A stretch of DNA of 64,000 nt from Typhlomys cinereus. Taxonomy: Eukaryota > Chordata > Mammalia > Rodentia > Platacanthomyidae. The notes below the pieces were generated by a model. That model had not been told where the DNA came from. It was given only the letters and a program-made list of their open reading frames with translations, and did not search any database. Positions 42,991 through 54,439 of this stretch are shown here, piece by piece. The stretch spans positions 2,684,397-2,748,396 of the forward strand of contig JALPQD010000076.1 in assembly GCA_023101885.1 (NCBI GenBank), given 5' to 3'. The position numbers and the translations under genes are program-made. Every line of letters starts with the position of its first letter. Position 1 is the stretch's first letter.

Positions 42991-43087
42991 TGAAAATTTA
43001 GAGCTTTATTATAATTATATATTATAATTAAATTTTATATTATTATATAATTATAATATATACTTATAATAAAGCTCTAAATTTTCA
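42991..43087. repeat. AT-rich perfect inverted repeat (24-bp arms)
   Basis: The arms at 42991-43014 (starting tgaaaatttagagctttatt) and 43064-43087 (starting ttataataaagctctaaatt) are exact reverse complements. The 49-base spacer is almost pure A/T and partly self-complementary. Both arms are separated from the ID tail by only a few bases. Confidence 0.95.
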
Positions 43088-43139
43088 ATATAGATGTAAT
43101 GTATAATATTTATATAATATATAATAATATATAAAATAA

Positions 43140-43430
43140 AAATAGATGTGGTTCATCCATTTAAACAGTGCAAATCAGTGAATTTAGCATGTTAATTTAC
43201 AGATATGAACAACCACCACAGCCAACTTGTAATTTTGATCACATCAAGAAGAAACTCCACAGCTGTCTCCATGTGTCATTGCCCTCATCCCCTCCCCAGG
43301 CCCTAGCAACCATGAATCTTTTTGTCTTTACATTTCTCTGTTCTGAACTTTCCATGTCAGCAAGCAGCAAGATGGTTGCTAAAATTTCAATGTCTTCTAC
43401 TGAACTCACGTTGAAATTTAACTGACAATG
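43140..43430 (-). mobile_element. L1 fragment, old (antisense)
   Basis: 'tggttcatccatttaaacag', 'tatgaacaaccaccacagcc' and 'ccctagcaaccatgaatctt' follow the same antisense L1M segment as 24870-25130. Confidence 0.55.
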
Positions 43431-43454
43431 CAAGCAAATTAAAAGTTAAGGAGT

Positions 43455-43675
43455 AGGATCTTAAAAAAAACTTTATTTGTGTGATGCGAGGGAAGAAGGG
43501 AGGAGAGAGAGAGAGAGAGAGAGAGAGAGCACATGCATGCAGTAAAAGGTCAGAAGACAACTTTCAGAAGTCAGTTCTGTCCTTTCACCATGTAGATTTC
43601 TGGAGATTAAACTCAGATTGCCAAATTTGTAAGCAGACTCCTTTACCCGCTGATCTATCTTGCTAGTCCCAAGAG
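43455..43675 (-). repeat. B3-like SINE with (GA)n
   Basis: 'aaaaggtcagaagacaactt', 'ttctggagattaaactcaga' and 'ctgatctatcttgctagtcc' are an inverted B3-like element. A (GA)n run lies at 43503-43529. Confidence 0.75.
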
Positions 43676-43679
43676 GAGG

Positions 43680-44685
43680 GACCTTTAAGAAGTAGTAATC
43701 ATGAATGATTCTATCAATACTATCTTTTTAATAAGCCACATATATATTCATTATATATGTGTATATTCTTTTATATGCAAAAGAAAAGTTAAAACAGCCA
43801 TTCTTTACAACTTCTAAAATTTCAGCAGTATGTGCTAAATATCTTGCCAACGAATACACAGAATGCTGCTTTACTATTTTTTATATTAAGAATACATGTT
43901 AGAATTTGTATCAAAGTTATTTTCCCTTTATTGTATGGGTGGGAATGTAAAATGATCATTTAAAAAAGAGAAGTAATACTTTAGGTCACGAGGACTCCAC
44001 CCTCAGGAATGGAATCAGTGCTGTCGTGAAAGGCTCCACTACCCTCTCTCATCCTCTGACTTTCGCCATATTGATGACGCAGCAAGACCTGATGGGGCAC
44101 CACAATGTGGGCTATGCAGAGTCTAGATTGCAAGAGTGTGTTTGGATACACACATATTTACCCTGTGCATGTATATACTGTAAATGTGCTGAGTTAACCT
44201 TCATCTGAAAGAGAAAGAGAGAGAGAGAGAGAACTGAGAAGGAATGCAGAATGGTCTTGGTGTCTACTGCACCAATAAAGGAGGATGATGAAGGAAAGAG
44301 CATCAAGACAGGAGCCGCCTGTGCAGAAGCTCAAGACTGACCTTGGATTTCCTCTGTTCCATAAAAATGCTCACGAGAAAAGGCCCAGGGAAGGCGGATT
44401 CGCTCTGGCTTCCCAGATTGCCAGCTCTCTGCGTGAAACACACTTCAAGATTTAATTCCTAGTTTCTGTATTTGTGACTGACACAATGGGTCACTCACGG
44501 GTCCTTGCCAGATGCTGGTGCCCTGAGAGTGGACATGCCGGCCTCCACATCTGTGAGCTGCTAAATTTCTGCTCACGACACGTGATCATGTGTCAGACAT
44601 TTTTATTACAGCTGCAGAAAACGAACCCAAACTAAACTCGCGTGGCTTCTTTCCCTAGCACTGTGCCAAGAGCAGCCCTCCTCAT
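43680..44685. other. Unassigned sequence
   Basis: AT-rich at first, with a GA-repeat at 44211-44232. No recognisable gene or element. Confidence 0.6.
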
Positions 44686-44689
44686 AAGG

Positions 44690-45380
44690 ATGAGGGTCTT
44701 GTTGGTTTCTATGACGATGGCAGGTTTCATGCATTTATTAGTAGATGGTTGTTTAGTTCTGGCGAGTGTGTGAACGATGCCGCTGCACACACCCAGGAGT
44801 GTAAGTTTCTGTGCGGATGCATGTTTGGTTTTTCTCTGGTGTGCACCCAGGAGTGAAGGAGCTGGGTCTTGTATTTAGCACCATGCTAACTAGACGAAGA
44901 ACTGCGGGGCTGGGCTGTTTCCCCGAGCAATTACACCATTTCACACCGGGCCAACAATGTGAAGGAGTCAGCTTCTCTATCTCCCTAGCACTATCACCCT
45001 TTGGGTATCCGTACTCTAGAGAGTAGGAAACAGTGTCTCTTGGCGTTTTGGAATTTTTTGTTCTGGTGGTTTCTTTTTGTTGTTGTTTCTTTTTGTTTTT
45101 ATCTGTTTATTTGTTTGTTTGTTTTTCAGGTTGGTCTGGAACTCACTTGGAAGCCCAGGTTGACTTCATTCACAAACCAGGCTACTTTTTGTCTCTTTAT
45201 CATTTTTAATATTTTTTGTTGTTGTTGTTAGTGTCTTTGATTTGCATTTGTTTCCCCGATGACTCTTGCTGTGGAGCGTCTTTTCTTGTGCTTACTGGTC
45301 ATTTGTCTGTCTTCTTTGGAGAAATGCCCATGAATGCTATATGCTCATTTCTTAACAAGGCTCTCTTTTTATTGAGTTTT
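44690..45380 (-). mobile_element. L1 fragment (antisense), interrupted by a T-rich/B1-like insert
   Basis: 'gtgcacccaggagtgaagga', 'agcaattacaccatttcaca' and 'ccgggccaacaatgtgaagg' follow antisense L1 ORF2/3' UTR (acctaggagtggaattgctg... gctgcaccattttacattcc... accagcaatgtat). It resumes after about 45195 with 'cccgatgactcttgctgtgg' and 'tcttctttggagaaatgccc'. The middle (45060-45195) is GTTT-rich with a weak inverted-B1 signature. Confidence 0.65.
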
Positions 45381-45404
45381 AAAACATGACTATAATTTTT
45401 TAAT

Positions 45405-45575
45405 TTACTTGCAAGAGAGAGAAGTGGACTTGAGGGTGACTTTTGCATGTGTGGAGATCAGAGGAAAACTTCGAGAACTTGTTTTTCCTTCCACCATGTG
45501 GGCTATAGGAATCAATCCCTGGTGTCCAGATTTGTGCCTTTACTTACCAAGCCATCTTGCTGGGCCAAAGGACTC
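45405..45575 (-). repeat. B3-like SINE
   Basis: 'catgtgtggagatcagagga', 'ttccttccaccatgtgggct' and 'taccaagccatcttgctggg' form an inverted B3. Confidence 0.8.
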
Positions 45576-45599
45576 TTGGTTAGTTTTGTGTGTTTTCAG

Positions 45600-45675
45600 A
45601 CAGCGCCTGAGAGTGAACCCAGGGATTCTTGTGTGCTAGGCAAATGCTCTTCCAATGTTCACTCCAGCCCCATGA
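45600..45675 (-). repeat. ID-type SINE
   Basis: 'gtgaacccagggattcttgt', 'gtgctaggcaaatgctcttc' and 'tgttcactccagcccc' are the reverse complement of an ID element. Confidence 0.65.
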
Positions 45676-45930
45676 CTGCTTTTGTCAATAAAAAGTTATG
45701 CACCAGTAAAAGTGATGTAGTATGTGGACAGTGATTGTCTCTGGATAGTGAGTTCTAAGATAACTTACTTCACTGACCTACATCTTGAGATGGATTATAA
45801 TGACACTATTTGTAATAAGACAATGTGTGAAGGGCGGTGGAAGGAGGTGGCGGGAGCTCAGGCCGTTCAGCTTGGCTCTACCATGCCAAGCGCTCATCAT
45901 ACACATGTATGCGTGTATAAAACGAGCAGG

Positions 45931-46196
45931 GGACTGAAGAGATAGCTCAGGGGTTAAGATTCTGTCTCTCAAGCAGAGGCTCCTAAGTTCAGATCCCAGG
46001 TCCCTGGTAAAAAAAAAAAAAACACACACACACACACCAGGTAGAACCTGAGGCCTGCACTTCTAGCCCTGGTGGGCAGAGCCTGGAAAATCCCAGAGCA
46101 AAGCAAACAGGAGGTAGAAGCAATCCAAGGTGATTCCCGAAGTCACCCTTGGCCCTCTACAGAGACACACACAATAAAAGAAAAGTTAAAAAAAAA
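45931..46196 (+). repeat. B2-like SINE, older subfamily
   Basis: Head 'gactgaagagatagctcagg', an internal A-run then CA run (46010-46037), 'ccctggtgggcagagcctgg' and an A-rich tail. The flanks aaacgagcagg and aaatgagcagg form an 11-base target duplication with one difference. Confidence 0.92.
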
Positions 46197-48260
46197 ATGA
46201 GCAGGAGACAATGTTTGCCCAGGTGAAGAAGACGGCTGGAGTCTTCTGGCAGCTTCCCTTCCCTGGAGAGGCCCAACTCCAGACAGTGCCAGGGGCACAG
46301 CGCCCCTTCCTCCCTAGGCCAGCCTCCTCACCCTCTGTAACTGTATTTAACAGACATTGTCCAGGGTGAGCATGGGACACAGGAAGGGCCAGCAGAACTT
46401 TACTGGGGGAAGGGCTAAATGGACTGGGAAGAGGATCTGTCTCTTCCTTTTCAGTCATGTGTGGTGAGTGTCTCCTCTCACAGTGCGGACACACCTCCCT
46501 GGGAATGAAACCACATCCAGAATGCAGCACAGAGAGAGGGCTTGAGCTTCCGCATCCAGCTGCACCTGAAACTGGATCTGTCTTGGGACTTCCCAGTGTG
46601 CTCCTGTGCATGTTCGTGTGTGTGTGAGCGTGCATGTAACACACATGTATTTTTTTTCCCTTAATTTATGTTTATAAGCTGTGAAACTTGAGAAGGTCCT
46701 GATTTACTCAGTTTCCTCTTGCCTCTTTGATTCGGTCAGCCTAAGCTGATGAAGGAATGCTTCCAGATGAGTCAGTATAAACCATTCGCAAGTGCAAAAT
46801 GTCTGGAGGGGAAAAAGACTGTGGCTAGCAGAGAGAAATGGTGGATTTTCAGGAGGGTGAACAGGCAGTGTGGCAAGCAGGAAAGAAGGTTTTGGGGAAA
46901 GGGCAACTGAAGATGTGCGCTCCCATAGGCTGGCAAACGCTTTTCCCCAGGCAGAATGAGGGAAGAGGGGATGCGAAGCCTCAAGCTGTGGGAGGGCGTC
47001 TCTCCCAGCCTGGAGGAGGAGAGGCCAGGACCCCGCCAGAGGGGTTGGGGGAGGAGGAAAGCAGCTGTGGGTCACCCCCGCATACTCCACAGCCAAGGAT
47101 GGAGACCAGCGCTGTTATCTAAAGAAGTTCCTCCCAGGTTTGCAGGAAGACATGAGAAACGTAGGTAAGACAGAAGGGATGCCACAGCGTCATGCCACAG
47201 CATCGCCAGGAACGGTCCTGAGCGTGGCCCGTGCAGTCTGTCCCTCTCTGTGCTTCCTGTCACTTCTCCCTCCTTGCACGGTTTCCTCTGAGGAAGCTTT
47301 TGAATGTCCTAAGCAGGAAGCTGTCCATCAAGGTCCTGAAAGGTCAAGAAGCCCATAGCTGAGCAACGGTGAGCTGCCAGGACCCCTTAGGACTCCTTAG
47401 AGCAAAAGGTATCCTCGGCCTTGTGCCGGGCGGAGAAATGTGTGGAGGTCTGAGGCTGTCTTAGCATCCTGGGAGCAGGCCTGGGCTGGTCAGCCTCCCT
47501 GGGCAGGGACAAGTGGACACATTCACAGCTGGACATGGGCAGCGCTTGCCCCCTCCCACCCCCCCCAACCCCCAAGGCTCACTCCCAGGCTTATGCCACC
47601 CGCTTCTCTTCAGCTGAGCCTGGTGGAGGCTTCCTTTTATGATAAACTGGCAAATTTGGCCCCTGAAGCCAGTGGGGTTCCCCCAAGAGGATCCCCTTCC
47701 TCAGGACCTCACTAAGAAAAGGGGCAACGTCAACCCTGCGGGGCCAGGACCCAGCCCCACTGTTGCGAGGCGGGCCTGAGCTCCGAGCCTTTCCTGTATG
47801 ACGGTTCAGGACTCCTGCCAGCCCTCTGCGCCCTGGTTTTCTTGTCTTGGTGCCAGTTCCCTGCTGTGTGAGCCACGTGCTGCGCCAAGATTCAGGCGGG
47901 CACCACAATGACAGTCGGGTGAAGCCACTGTGCCCTGGTGAAGCTGAAGCTGCCAGTGTGGGTTATCCAGCCCCGCTGCGCCCTGCACCCCTCCCCTCCT
48001 CCCCGTCCTCGCAACCCCCGGGGCAGTACAGAGCCTCATTCATCCGGGCAGGACGGGTATGGCCATGTGAATGTCACGCTCCTGCCTGGAGAAAGGACAG
48101 AGGCTTTTCTCCCTGCCAGAGGGACAAGGATCTCCACCCTTCCTCCGAGTCCTGGGCTTCTGGAAGCATCCTCTGTCTCTGAAGCAGGGTTCTGGTCAGG
48201 AGGGCTGGGCTGGGCTGCACAGCAAGGCCCTGACACAGGTCAACATTGTTGCAAAGGATT
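46197..48260. other. Unassigned GC-rich unique-looking block
   Basis: The longest stretch of the intergenic region without an evident transposon. It is GC-richer than its surroundings, with an AP-1-like tgagtca at about 46768. Many overlapping open frames of 60-150 codons exist on both strands, none with family resemblance or splice structure. It may hold regulatory DNA, but nothing in the sequence proves it. Confidence 0.5.
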
Positions 48261-48264
48261 TTTT

Positions 48265-48375
48265 TTTTTTTTTTAACTTTGGGAAACAGGGTGTTCTGTA
48301 CTCCAGGCTGGTAATCGCCCATGTCAGAGCTGAAGGAAGTGACCCCCTCCTGCCTCGCAGCCTCGGGCTCCAGGT
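48265..48375 (-). repeat. B1-type SINE, weak
   Basis: A T-run then 'aacagggtgttctgtactcc' and 'aggctggtaatcgcccatg' suggest an inverted, diverged B1. Confidence 0.45.
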
Positions 48376-48757
48376 TGAACAAGGAGGGGGTGAGGGGAAG
48401 ACTTTGGGGGACCTCCTCCACTGCACTCCACTTGGGCTAAGGCGGTCTTCAAGAACATGAAGTTACTGAAAAGGTGAACATGCAGCTTGAAAGACTCCAT
48501 CAGAATAAGGAATGGACTTCTTCCTCACTGAGTCTCAGTTGCTCCCCATTCACAGTGACCCTCAAATCAATGCCTTCCATTTTAGCTTTCTTTTTTAAAA
48601 GTCAAAACTTTATTATTTCAAAAGATTTAAAATAGGAGAACACTTTACAAAAAGTTGTGTAGAAAATAAAAAATATTTTAGTTTTTTGAGCTGTGGATTC
48701 TCTCTCTCTCTCTCTCACACACACACACTAAATAAAGTTTAAAAAAAATGTTGCATT

Positions 48758-49130
48758 GTGTCTGGGGATTGAAGCAGAAGGGCAGGGGAAGAGAATTAGA
48801 GGAGAGAAAGAAAGAAACTCACAGACTCCCAGGCATGGAATGCCATGAGGAGCAAGGGAGCCAGAGATGGCTGGCAGGGTTGGCATATTATAGATTTAGG
48901 CAGCCCAGGAGAGGTGGCTTTTCCTCATTGATTAGCTCCAGCTTCTGCAAACCTCACTGGAATTTTTGGTCCTCTACATCTCATCGATCATGTTCATATT
49001 GGGAGTTGACCCAGTTGATCTTGTAGCGGACCTCATGGTAGAGCTTATGTACAATGGAGGGCTCATCTCCATATCTTTTCATAGGCAGAGGATGTGGGGG
49101 GGAGGTTGGTGACTTTATCTCTGTGAAGGT
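48758..49130 (-). repeat. LTR-like repeat, minus-strand copy
   Basis: On the - strand 'gctcctcatggcattccatg', 'cctgggagtctgtgagtttc' and 'tttctctcctctaattctct' resemble the + copies at 31195-31690 and 19552-19655. Upstream on the - strand lies a 33-codon frame (49082 to 48981) that begins MKRYGDEPSIVHK and which I cannot identify. Confidence 0.4.
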
Positions 49131-50190
49131 TTAAAGTTAAGTTCCTCCAGATTAATAGGGTGTGTCCCTTCAGGATAAATCCCAGCAGCGGGGATGACCT
49201 TCAAAGACCTTTAAGGACTCCCAGCACTGGGAGTTTTAAAACTGCCTAAGGATAACTGCACGCCCTTCTCCCCTGAGGACCGAGTCATGAGGGAGGAGAT
49301 GGTCCAGGCATCATCATGAACTTCAACACCCAGGCATCCACACAACACCTGGCAAACAGGAACACAAAATGGAAGAGAAATGGCTGGGTGCCAAGTCTTC
49401 CTATCAGGACACCTGAGCTAATACCACAGCCAGCTGAGAAATCAAAAGCAAGTGGAGGACGGTAAAAAAGCAAGTTCATCCCAGAGGTTGAATTGACAAC
49501 ATCAAAGAACCGAGCGCAGTGAAGACAGCCCCTCCAGTGACCCCGGGACCCGGGAGTCTTTCCGCTCAGCTGTCCTCCGAGGATGGCACCCAGCTGTCTC
49601 TCTTCTGGGGTTGTGAGGAAGGGACGTGCGTGCCCAGGTGGGGAGCTGAGTGTAAGCTGGGGCACAGCCTCAGAGTTTGGGGTCACTGTTGGCCTTGAGT
49701 CTGACTCTGCGGCCAGCTGTTTGATCAGACACAAGTGGCTCACCCTCCCCGCAGCCCCGTCCACCAAGGGGAGGCGTGGCTGTGGGTGTGGCCACCCGCA
49801 GGTAGACCCCACACTGCTCTGCTTTGACCACGGCAGTCGTGTGCCAGCGCCCTCTGCACAAATCACACCTGCCCCTTCCACCTTCTATCATTCAATTTCG
49901 AGGCCCATCAAATTCAGCTTTCCAGTCTCCTACCAGCGTGTGCTTCAGACTGTTATCCAACTGTGAGTCCTCAATGAAATATCCGAAACCTTCCTGACCG
50001 AACACCCACCAGAAGAGGGTGACCATCCATGTATACACAGACACAGAAAAAGAAAAGCCATAAAGACTTAATTGCCTCCAACGTCATGAACTAATTAGGT
50101 ATGTAAAAGCCGCCACTCTTTTTTTAAATCGTTTTCTGATAGCATTACTAGGATTCCTGGAGAATCTCGTTTTTTAAAATTTATTTTTAT
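49131..50190. other. Unassigned sequence
   Basis: No recognisable element. A 198-codon open frame on the - strand (49285-49881) is among the longest in the window but overlaps open frames on the other strand and shows no family features. Confidence 0.55.
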
Positions 50191-50193
50191 TTT

Positions 50194-50440
50194 GGGGCTG
50201 GAGAGGTGGCTCAGGAGTTAAGCCTCTGCCTTGCAGGCAGAAGGTCCTGAGTTCGGATCCTAGACCCCAAGTATAGACGCCGGGCGGAAGCTGGGGCGGC
50301 CTGCGTTTCTGGTCCTGGTAGGGCGGAGCCTGTGACTCCCGGGGCAGAGTAAACAAGGAGGAGGTGGAAGCGGTGCATGGTGGTTCCCGAATTTGCCCGT
50401 GGTTCTACACACACACACACACATACAAAATAAAAATAAT
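50194..50440 (+). repeat. B2-like SINE, younger GC-rich subfamily
   Basis: 'ggggctggagaggtggctca', 'tagacgccgggcggaagctg', 'tggtagggcggagcctgtga' and a short CA tail followed by 'aaaataaaaataat'. Same subfamily as 32232. Confidence 0.95.
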
Positions 50441-50461
50441 TTTTAAATTTTTTTTATTTAT

Positions 50462-50478
50462 TTAATTGTGCGTGTGTT

Positions 50479-50511
<33 letters not shown>

Positions 50512-50731
50512 AGGTCAAAGGGCACTGTGAAGGACCAAGGGTGACTTTGGGAACCATCCTGGGTTGCTTCCATCTCCTTTTTGCCTTCCTCTGGGCTTTC
50601 TCAGGCTCTGCCCACCAGGGCAGGAAGTGCAAGCCACAGTTGTTTCTGCCTGGCATTTTTTGTGGGACCTGGGATCTCAGGTCCTTCTGCTTGTGAGACA
50701 GTCTTAACCCCCGAGCCATCTCTCCAGTTCC
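50462..50731 (-). repeat. B2-like SINE, older subfamily
   Basis: Inverted copy with its (TG)n tail at the left (50484-50511), 'ccctggtggg'-type body reversed ('ctctgcccaccagggcagga') and head at the right. It faces the 50194 element tail to tail. Confidence 0.92.
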
Positions 50732-50765
50732 AAGCCACCATCTTTCTATATTAAAAACAATTCTA

Positions 50766-50950
50766 GGGGCTGGAGAGGTGGCTCAGGAGTTAAGCCTCTG
50801 CCTTGCAAGGCGGAAGGTCCTGAGTTCGGATCCTAGACCCCACGTATAGACGCTGGGCGGAAGCGGGAGCAGCCTGCATTTCTGGTCCTGGTAGGGCGGA
50901 ACCTGTGAATCGCGGTCCATGGTGGTTCCAGAATTCCTCCGTGGTTCTAC

Positions 50951-50995
<45 letters not shown>

Positions 50996-51063
50996 CACAC
51001 ACGCATGCACACACACGCATACACGCACAATTGAAAAATAATAATAAAAAAAATTTTAAAAAA
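50766..51063 (+). repeat. B2-like SINE, younger GC-rich subfamily, internally deleted
   Basis: Complete head and GC-rich box. The 'ggcagagtaaacaaggagg' segment is missing after 'cctgtgaatcgcgg'. A (CA)n tail of about 60 bases and AAT repeats follow. The flanks aaaacaattcta and aaagcaattcta form a target duplication. Confidence 0.93.
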
Positions 51064-51069
51064 GCAATT

Positions 51070-53585
51070 CTAACTGGAGACAGTTATGGAAAAGGAAGTG
51101 AACCAGTATGAGGGGGTACAAGAGTTAGAGGTGATGGGGTAATATAATCAACATGTATAATATATATGTATGAAAATATTATAATGAAATTCATTTCGTC
51201 CAATGGTGTTAATTGAAAAATTGCAGTAGTTTCAAAATCTGTTGCCTTCGCATCATTACAGTTAATTTCTGATCTTGGTACTTTCAAGGCATTGTGGCCC
51301 CCTGTAGCTCAGAATAACCAGCGTGGTAGTGATGGAGGCTACAAAATGTTCACACAGCCCCTGGATATACATGTTGCTTTCCCACAGCTACCATGGGGTG
51401 GGGATGCTTGAGGCAGGGAGTCAGGAACGTTTTCAGGGTGTGTGCTGTCCGGCCTTTTCTCCAAGAGCAAGCCTCCCTTTTGGGTAGATGCCTGGCTTTA
51501 CCCAAGAGCCTCGTCCAAGAACATTATGATCTCAGGCCCTGTCGGCCACACCCCAGGACCCTGACACCCTGGAGACTTCCAGCCACAGCAGGGAGAGCAC
51601 CAGGCAGCTCCCCAAACCCTGACTGCATGCAGTTCACAACCTGGAGGAAGAAAGTTCCCAGAAGCAACAGGACTTGGGGCTCAGCCCACCATGGGTTACT
51701 ATGGAGCGTGTCCTGCCCTAGATTTGGGACACACGGCTTGGGACTGCCACATCCTCAGTTATTTCATGGGGTTGGTCCTTTTCGAGGTATGGAAGCAACA
51801 AGGATGTGCAGAGTCAGTGCCCGATGGGTGGGATTTGGGCAGCATGGCCTTGGCACACTGCCAAAGCTGGCTTGTCTCTGGCCTGGGGCCCTCTGTGTTT
51901 GGAGCAGTGACAAGAGCATAGTTGTGTGGGTGACAAGCAGGGGAATGAAACCTACTGGAGTGCATGGTGCATTTGATTTAGTCAGTCTGGAAAGTGCTTT
52001 TGAAATAGCTTATTAAATATGACCTTTTCCAAATTTAACTCTCATAGTATTGACAGTGATCTCTGTTCAAATATATCTTGACTGTGAGCTTCCTGCTCCC
52101 GCCTTCTGAGTTAATAATTTACAAACTCAAATGAAAACTTGATCCCAGCAACTGCCTTTATTACCTGTGAGGTTCTAGTTTTCTGTTGGGCAAGGATATG
52201 GCATGCCACGAAAGAACTAAGTCAAGCCCGGAAGAAATGAAACGTTTGCTTTGTAGAACAGAATGAACAAGGCCTTGCTTTGCATTTGAAAGTGTGTCCC
52301 GTGTTGAGACGCAGGACTAAGTGAACAGATTTATTTCACCTGCATTTGGTAATATTTATGCTCATCTCTCTTAATCAAATAAGCAAAACCTATAAAATCC
52401 ATTCAAAGGGACTCTGGACTGTCGGGAAATGTGATAGAAACAACCTGACTTCTCAGTAAAGGACACAAGACATGAGGGGCTGTGCCCACCCTCACTTGAT
52501 GGCTAGGGCCCTCACATACCATCTGTCACAGGCCTTCATGCTGGGCGTGGACGTGATGCACCTGAACCACAGCCAAGAATTAAGGTGTCCAGCCAGGTAA
52601 TTTTCAGGTACAAACCCCACTGAAGGCATTGCTACTAAAGAATTCTTCCCTTTTCTGGATGGAAGAATATGTGGCTGAAGCAAAGGAACGCAGCATCTAA
52701 GAACCATAAAAATAGGGGGTTCCTGTAGGAGACGACAGCTCATGATTTAGAAATGGAATTCTGAAAAGTACATGTTAGTAATCGTACCTTTAATGTCTTG
52801 CAAATATTGCCTTGAAATTCTATTGACACACGTAATGTCTGAAAACAAACCATGACCTTTTAAAAATTTAATTTTTATGCCTCTTAAGGGAATACAAATC
52901 AACTCCTAATTATCATAGTCTGGAAAAGAGCCTTTGGGACCAAAATTTTTCAGTTTTTCTACCTGCTCACTGAAGACTTTGATGGGCAGTTATGGAATGA
53001 CAGCTTATAAGAAAACAAAGCTTTAGTCATTCAAGGATTTATTCATATGCAGTCATTTAAAGGTGATGTCCCCAGTTGACAAAGTCCCCTGCTATAGCCT
53101 CCAGACCTCATGATTTGTACCTGCTGTGACTCCCAACTCTAAAAATAGCCACCACAAAGCATTCCTTCCATAGCAACAATTAGAAATGAAAACTGTCGGC
53201 TCTCACTGTCCCTCAGATGTGGAACATCAGTGACTATGTGGAACCACCCCTGGAAACGTCACCCACAAATGTTGTGGGTCCTGGCTGCCTTCTGGCCCTG
53301 TGGGTCTGAACTGCTTCCCAGCTGCTCCAGGATGGGCCTCTGCTAGTGGAGCCCTGGGACAGGCACAGGACCAGATGTGGGATGGTAAGCTGGGAGGTGG
53401 GAATTGCTTCCTTCAGAAGTTAGGAACCATTAACTACAGCAAGAACAAGGGGCGGGGGGACAACATAACTTGTCTCCTGGGACATCTCTCATGAGAATTC
53501 TGACCGTCCTGGGGACATGGAGATATTGCCATTTGTGCTCCTCCTCCTGGTGGCTTTAGGCCACACAGGGTTGAGCTCTAGAGTT
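51070..53585. other. Intergenic sequence downstream of CAB39L
   Basis: No clear transposon. The longest open frame of the window (207 codons, + 51393-52016) lies here but matches nothing I know. Parts nearest 53.5 kb could be a longer CAB39L 3' UTR: minus-strand AATAAA signals occur at about 52157 and 52330. Confidence 0.5.
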
Positions 53586-53589
53586 AAAC

Positions 53590-53825
53590 TTTTATTTTAA
53601 ATCAATATTTAATACAATGGCTCTGATTTCATATAATCACAGATTTGATTAAAACAAATATATTATTCTAGGTTGATTTTTTTTTCCATTCCAGAATCTT
53701 TATATTCTACCTTGAACAATTAATCAAGAGAAAAACAGGCGCCTTTCAAAGCCTTCCCACGCGACAGAGACTTCTGTACACACTGAGCCAAAGGTGACAG
53801 ATGACTGGCAAGAAGGGGTGGGTGT
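53590..53825 (-). other. CAB39L: CAB39L 3' UTR (minimal)
   Basis: Sequence following the CAB39L stop codon on the - strand. The first canonical AATAAA on that strand is the reverse complement of 'tttatt' at about 53590-53596, giving a UTR of roughly 235 bases. Longer alternative ends are possible. Confidence 0.45.
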
Positions 53826-54005
53826 TCAGGGGGCTGCTTTCTTCAGGTCTCGGATCTGTTTGATCAGGTAGTTCTTCTCATCAGTGAACTGCTCATCGTC
53901 CGTCCTTTCCTTTTGGAAGCTGCTCAGAAACTCAATGAGCTTGGGCTGATTTTTCAACAGAATCTCCACGATGGGCTGTGTTTTGTGAGGGCTGGCCACG
54001 AACAC
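53826..54005 (-). CDS. CAB39L: CAB39L (MO25-beta) last coding exon
   Basis: CAB39L is the beta paralogue of MO25, an armadillo-like helical-repeat scaffold that binds STRAD pseudokinases and stabilises active LKB1 and related STE20-family kinases in the cytoplasm. On the - strand a pyrimidine-rich acceptor (ccttctgcttcag, ending at 54006) is followed by 59 codons and TGA at 53828-53826. The product runs [40 protein letters not shown] and ends [30 protein letters not shown] and the KKxAP ending indicate CAB39L rather than CAB39, whose tail is longer (from memory). The exon starts in phase 0. Upstream exons lie beyond the right edge of the window. Confidence 0.96.
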   Translation of the reverse strand: MFVASPHKTQPIVEILLKNQPKLIEFLSSFQKERTDDEQFTDEKNYLIKQIRDLKKAAP

Positions 54006-54439
54006 CTGAAGCAGAAGGAAACACACAATAAGAAGGCCAGTCAGGGGCTCTGTGAACTCTCCCCAGGTTCCTGTGCACCTGTGCGCTAACCCGTGTGCTG
54101 GAGGATGCAGGCAGCGCTGGGAGGTGCTTCCCTCAGAGCATAGGCAGGTCACCTTGTCTGCCAATCACCGTGGTAGCTCTGCAGGAGCCGTGTGAGCCCT
54201 CTGTGACTAGGCTTCACATTTACTTTGTTTGCATTTCAAACATTTGTTTTTTTTTTTTACCACACAATCTTTCAAACACAAAGGAGCATAACAGAAACCA
54301 ACATGCTTGCCATGAGAGCCAAAGAGATTTTGCATTATGCTTCAAATCTTTTTAAGGAAATAAAACATTACAAGTGGAAGCAAATCCTCGTCTCCCGTGT
54401 CTTCCTCCACTGCAACACAATGAGCACTCGGCGTTAGAA

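Noticed and set aside
49285..49881. 198-codon frame on the minus strand
   Set aside because: Shadowed by a 127-codon frame on the other strand; no motif or homologue recognised.
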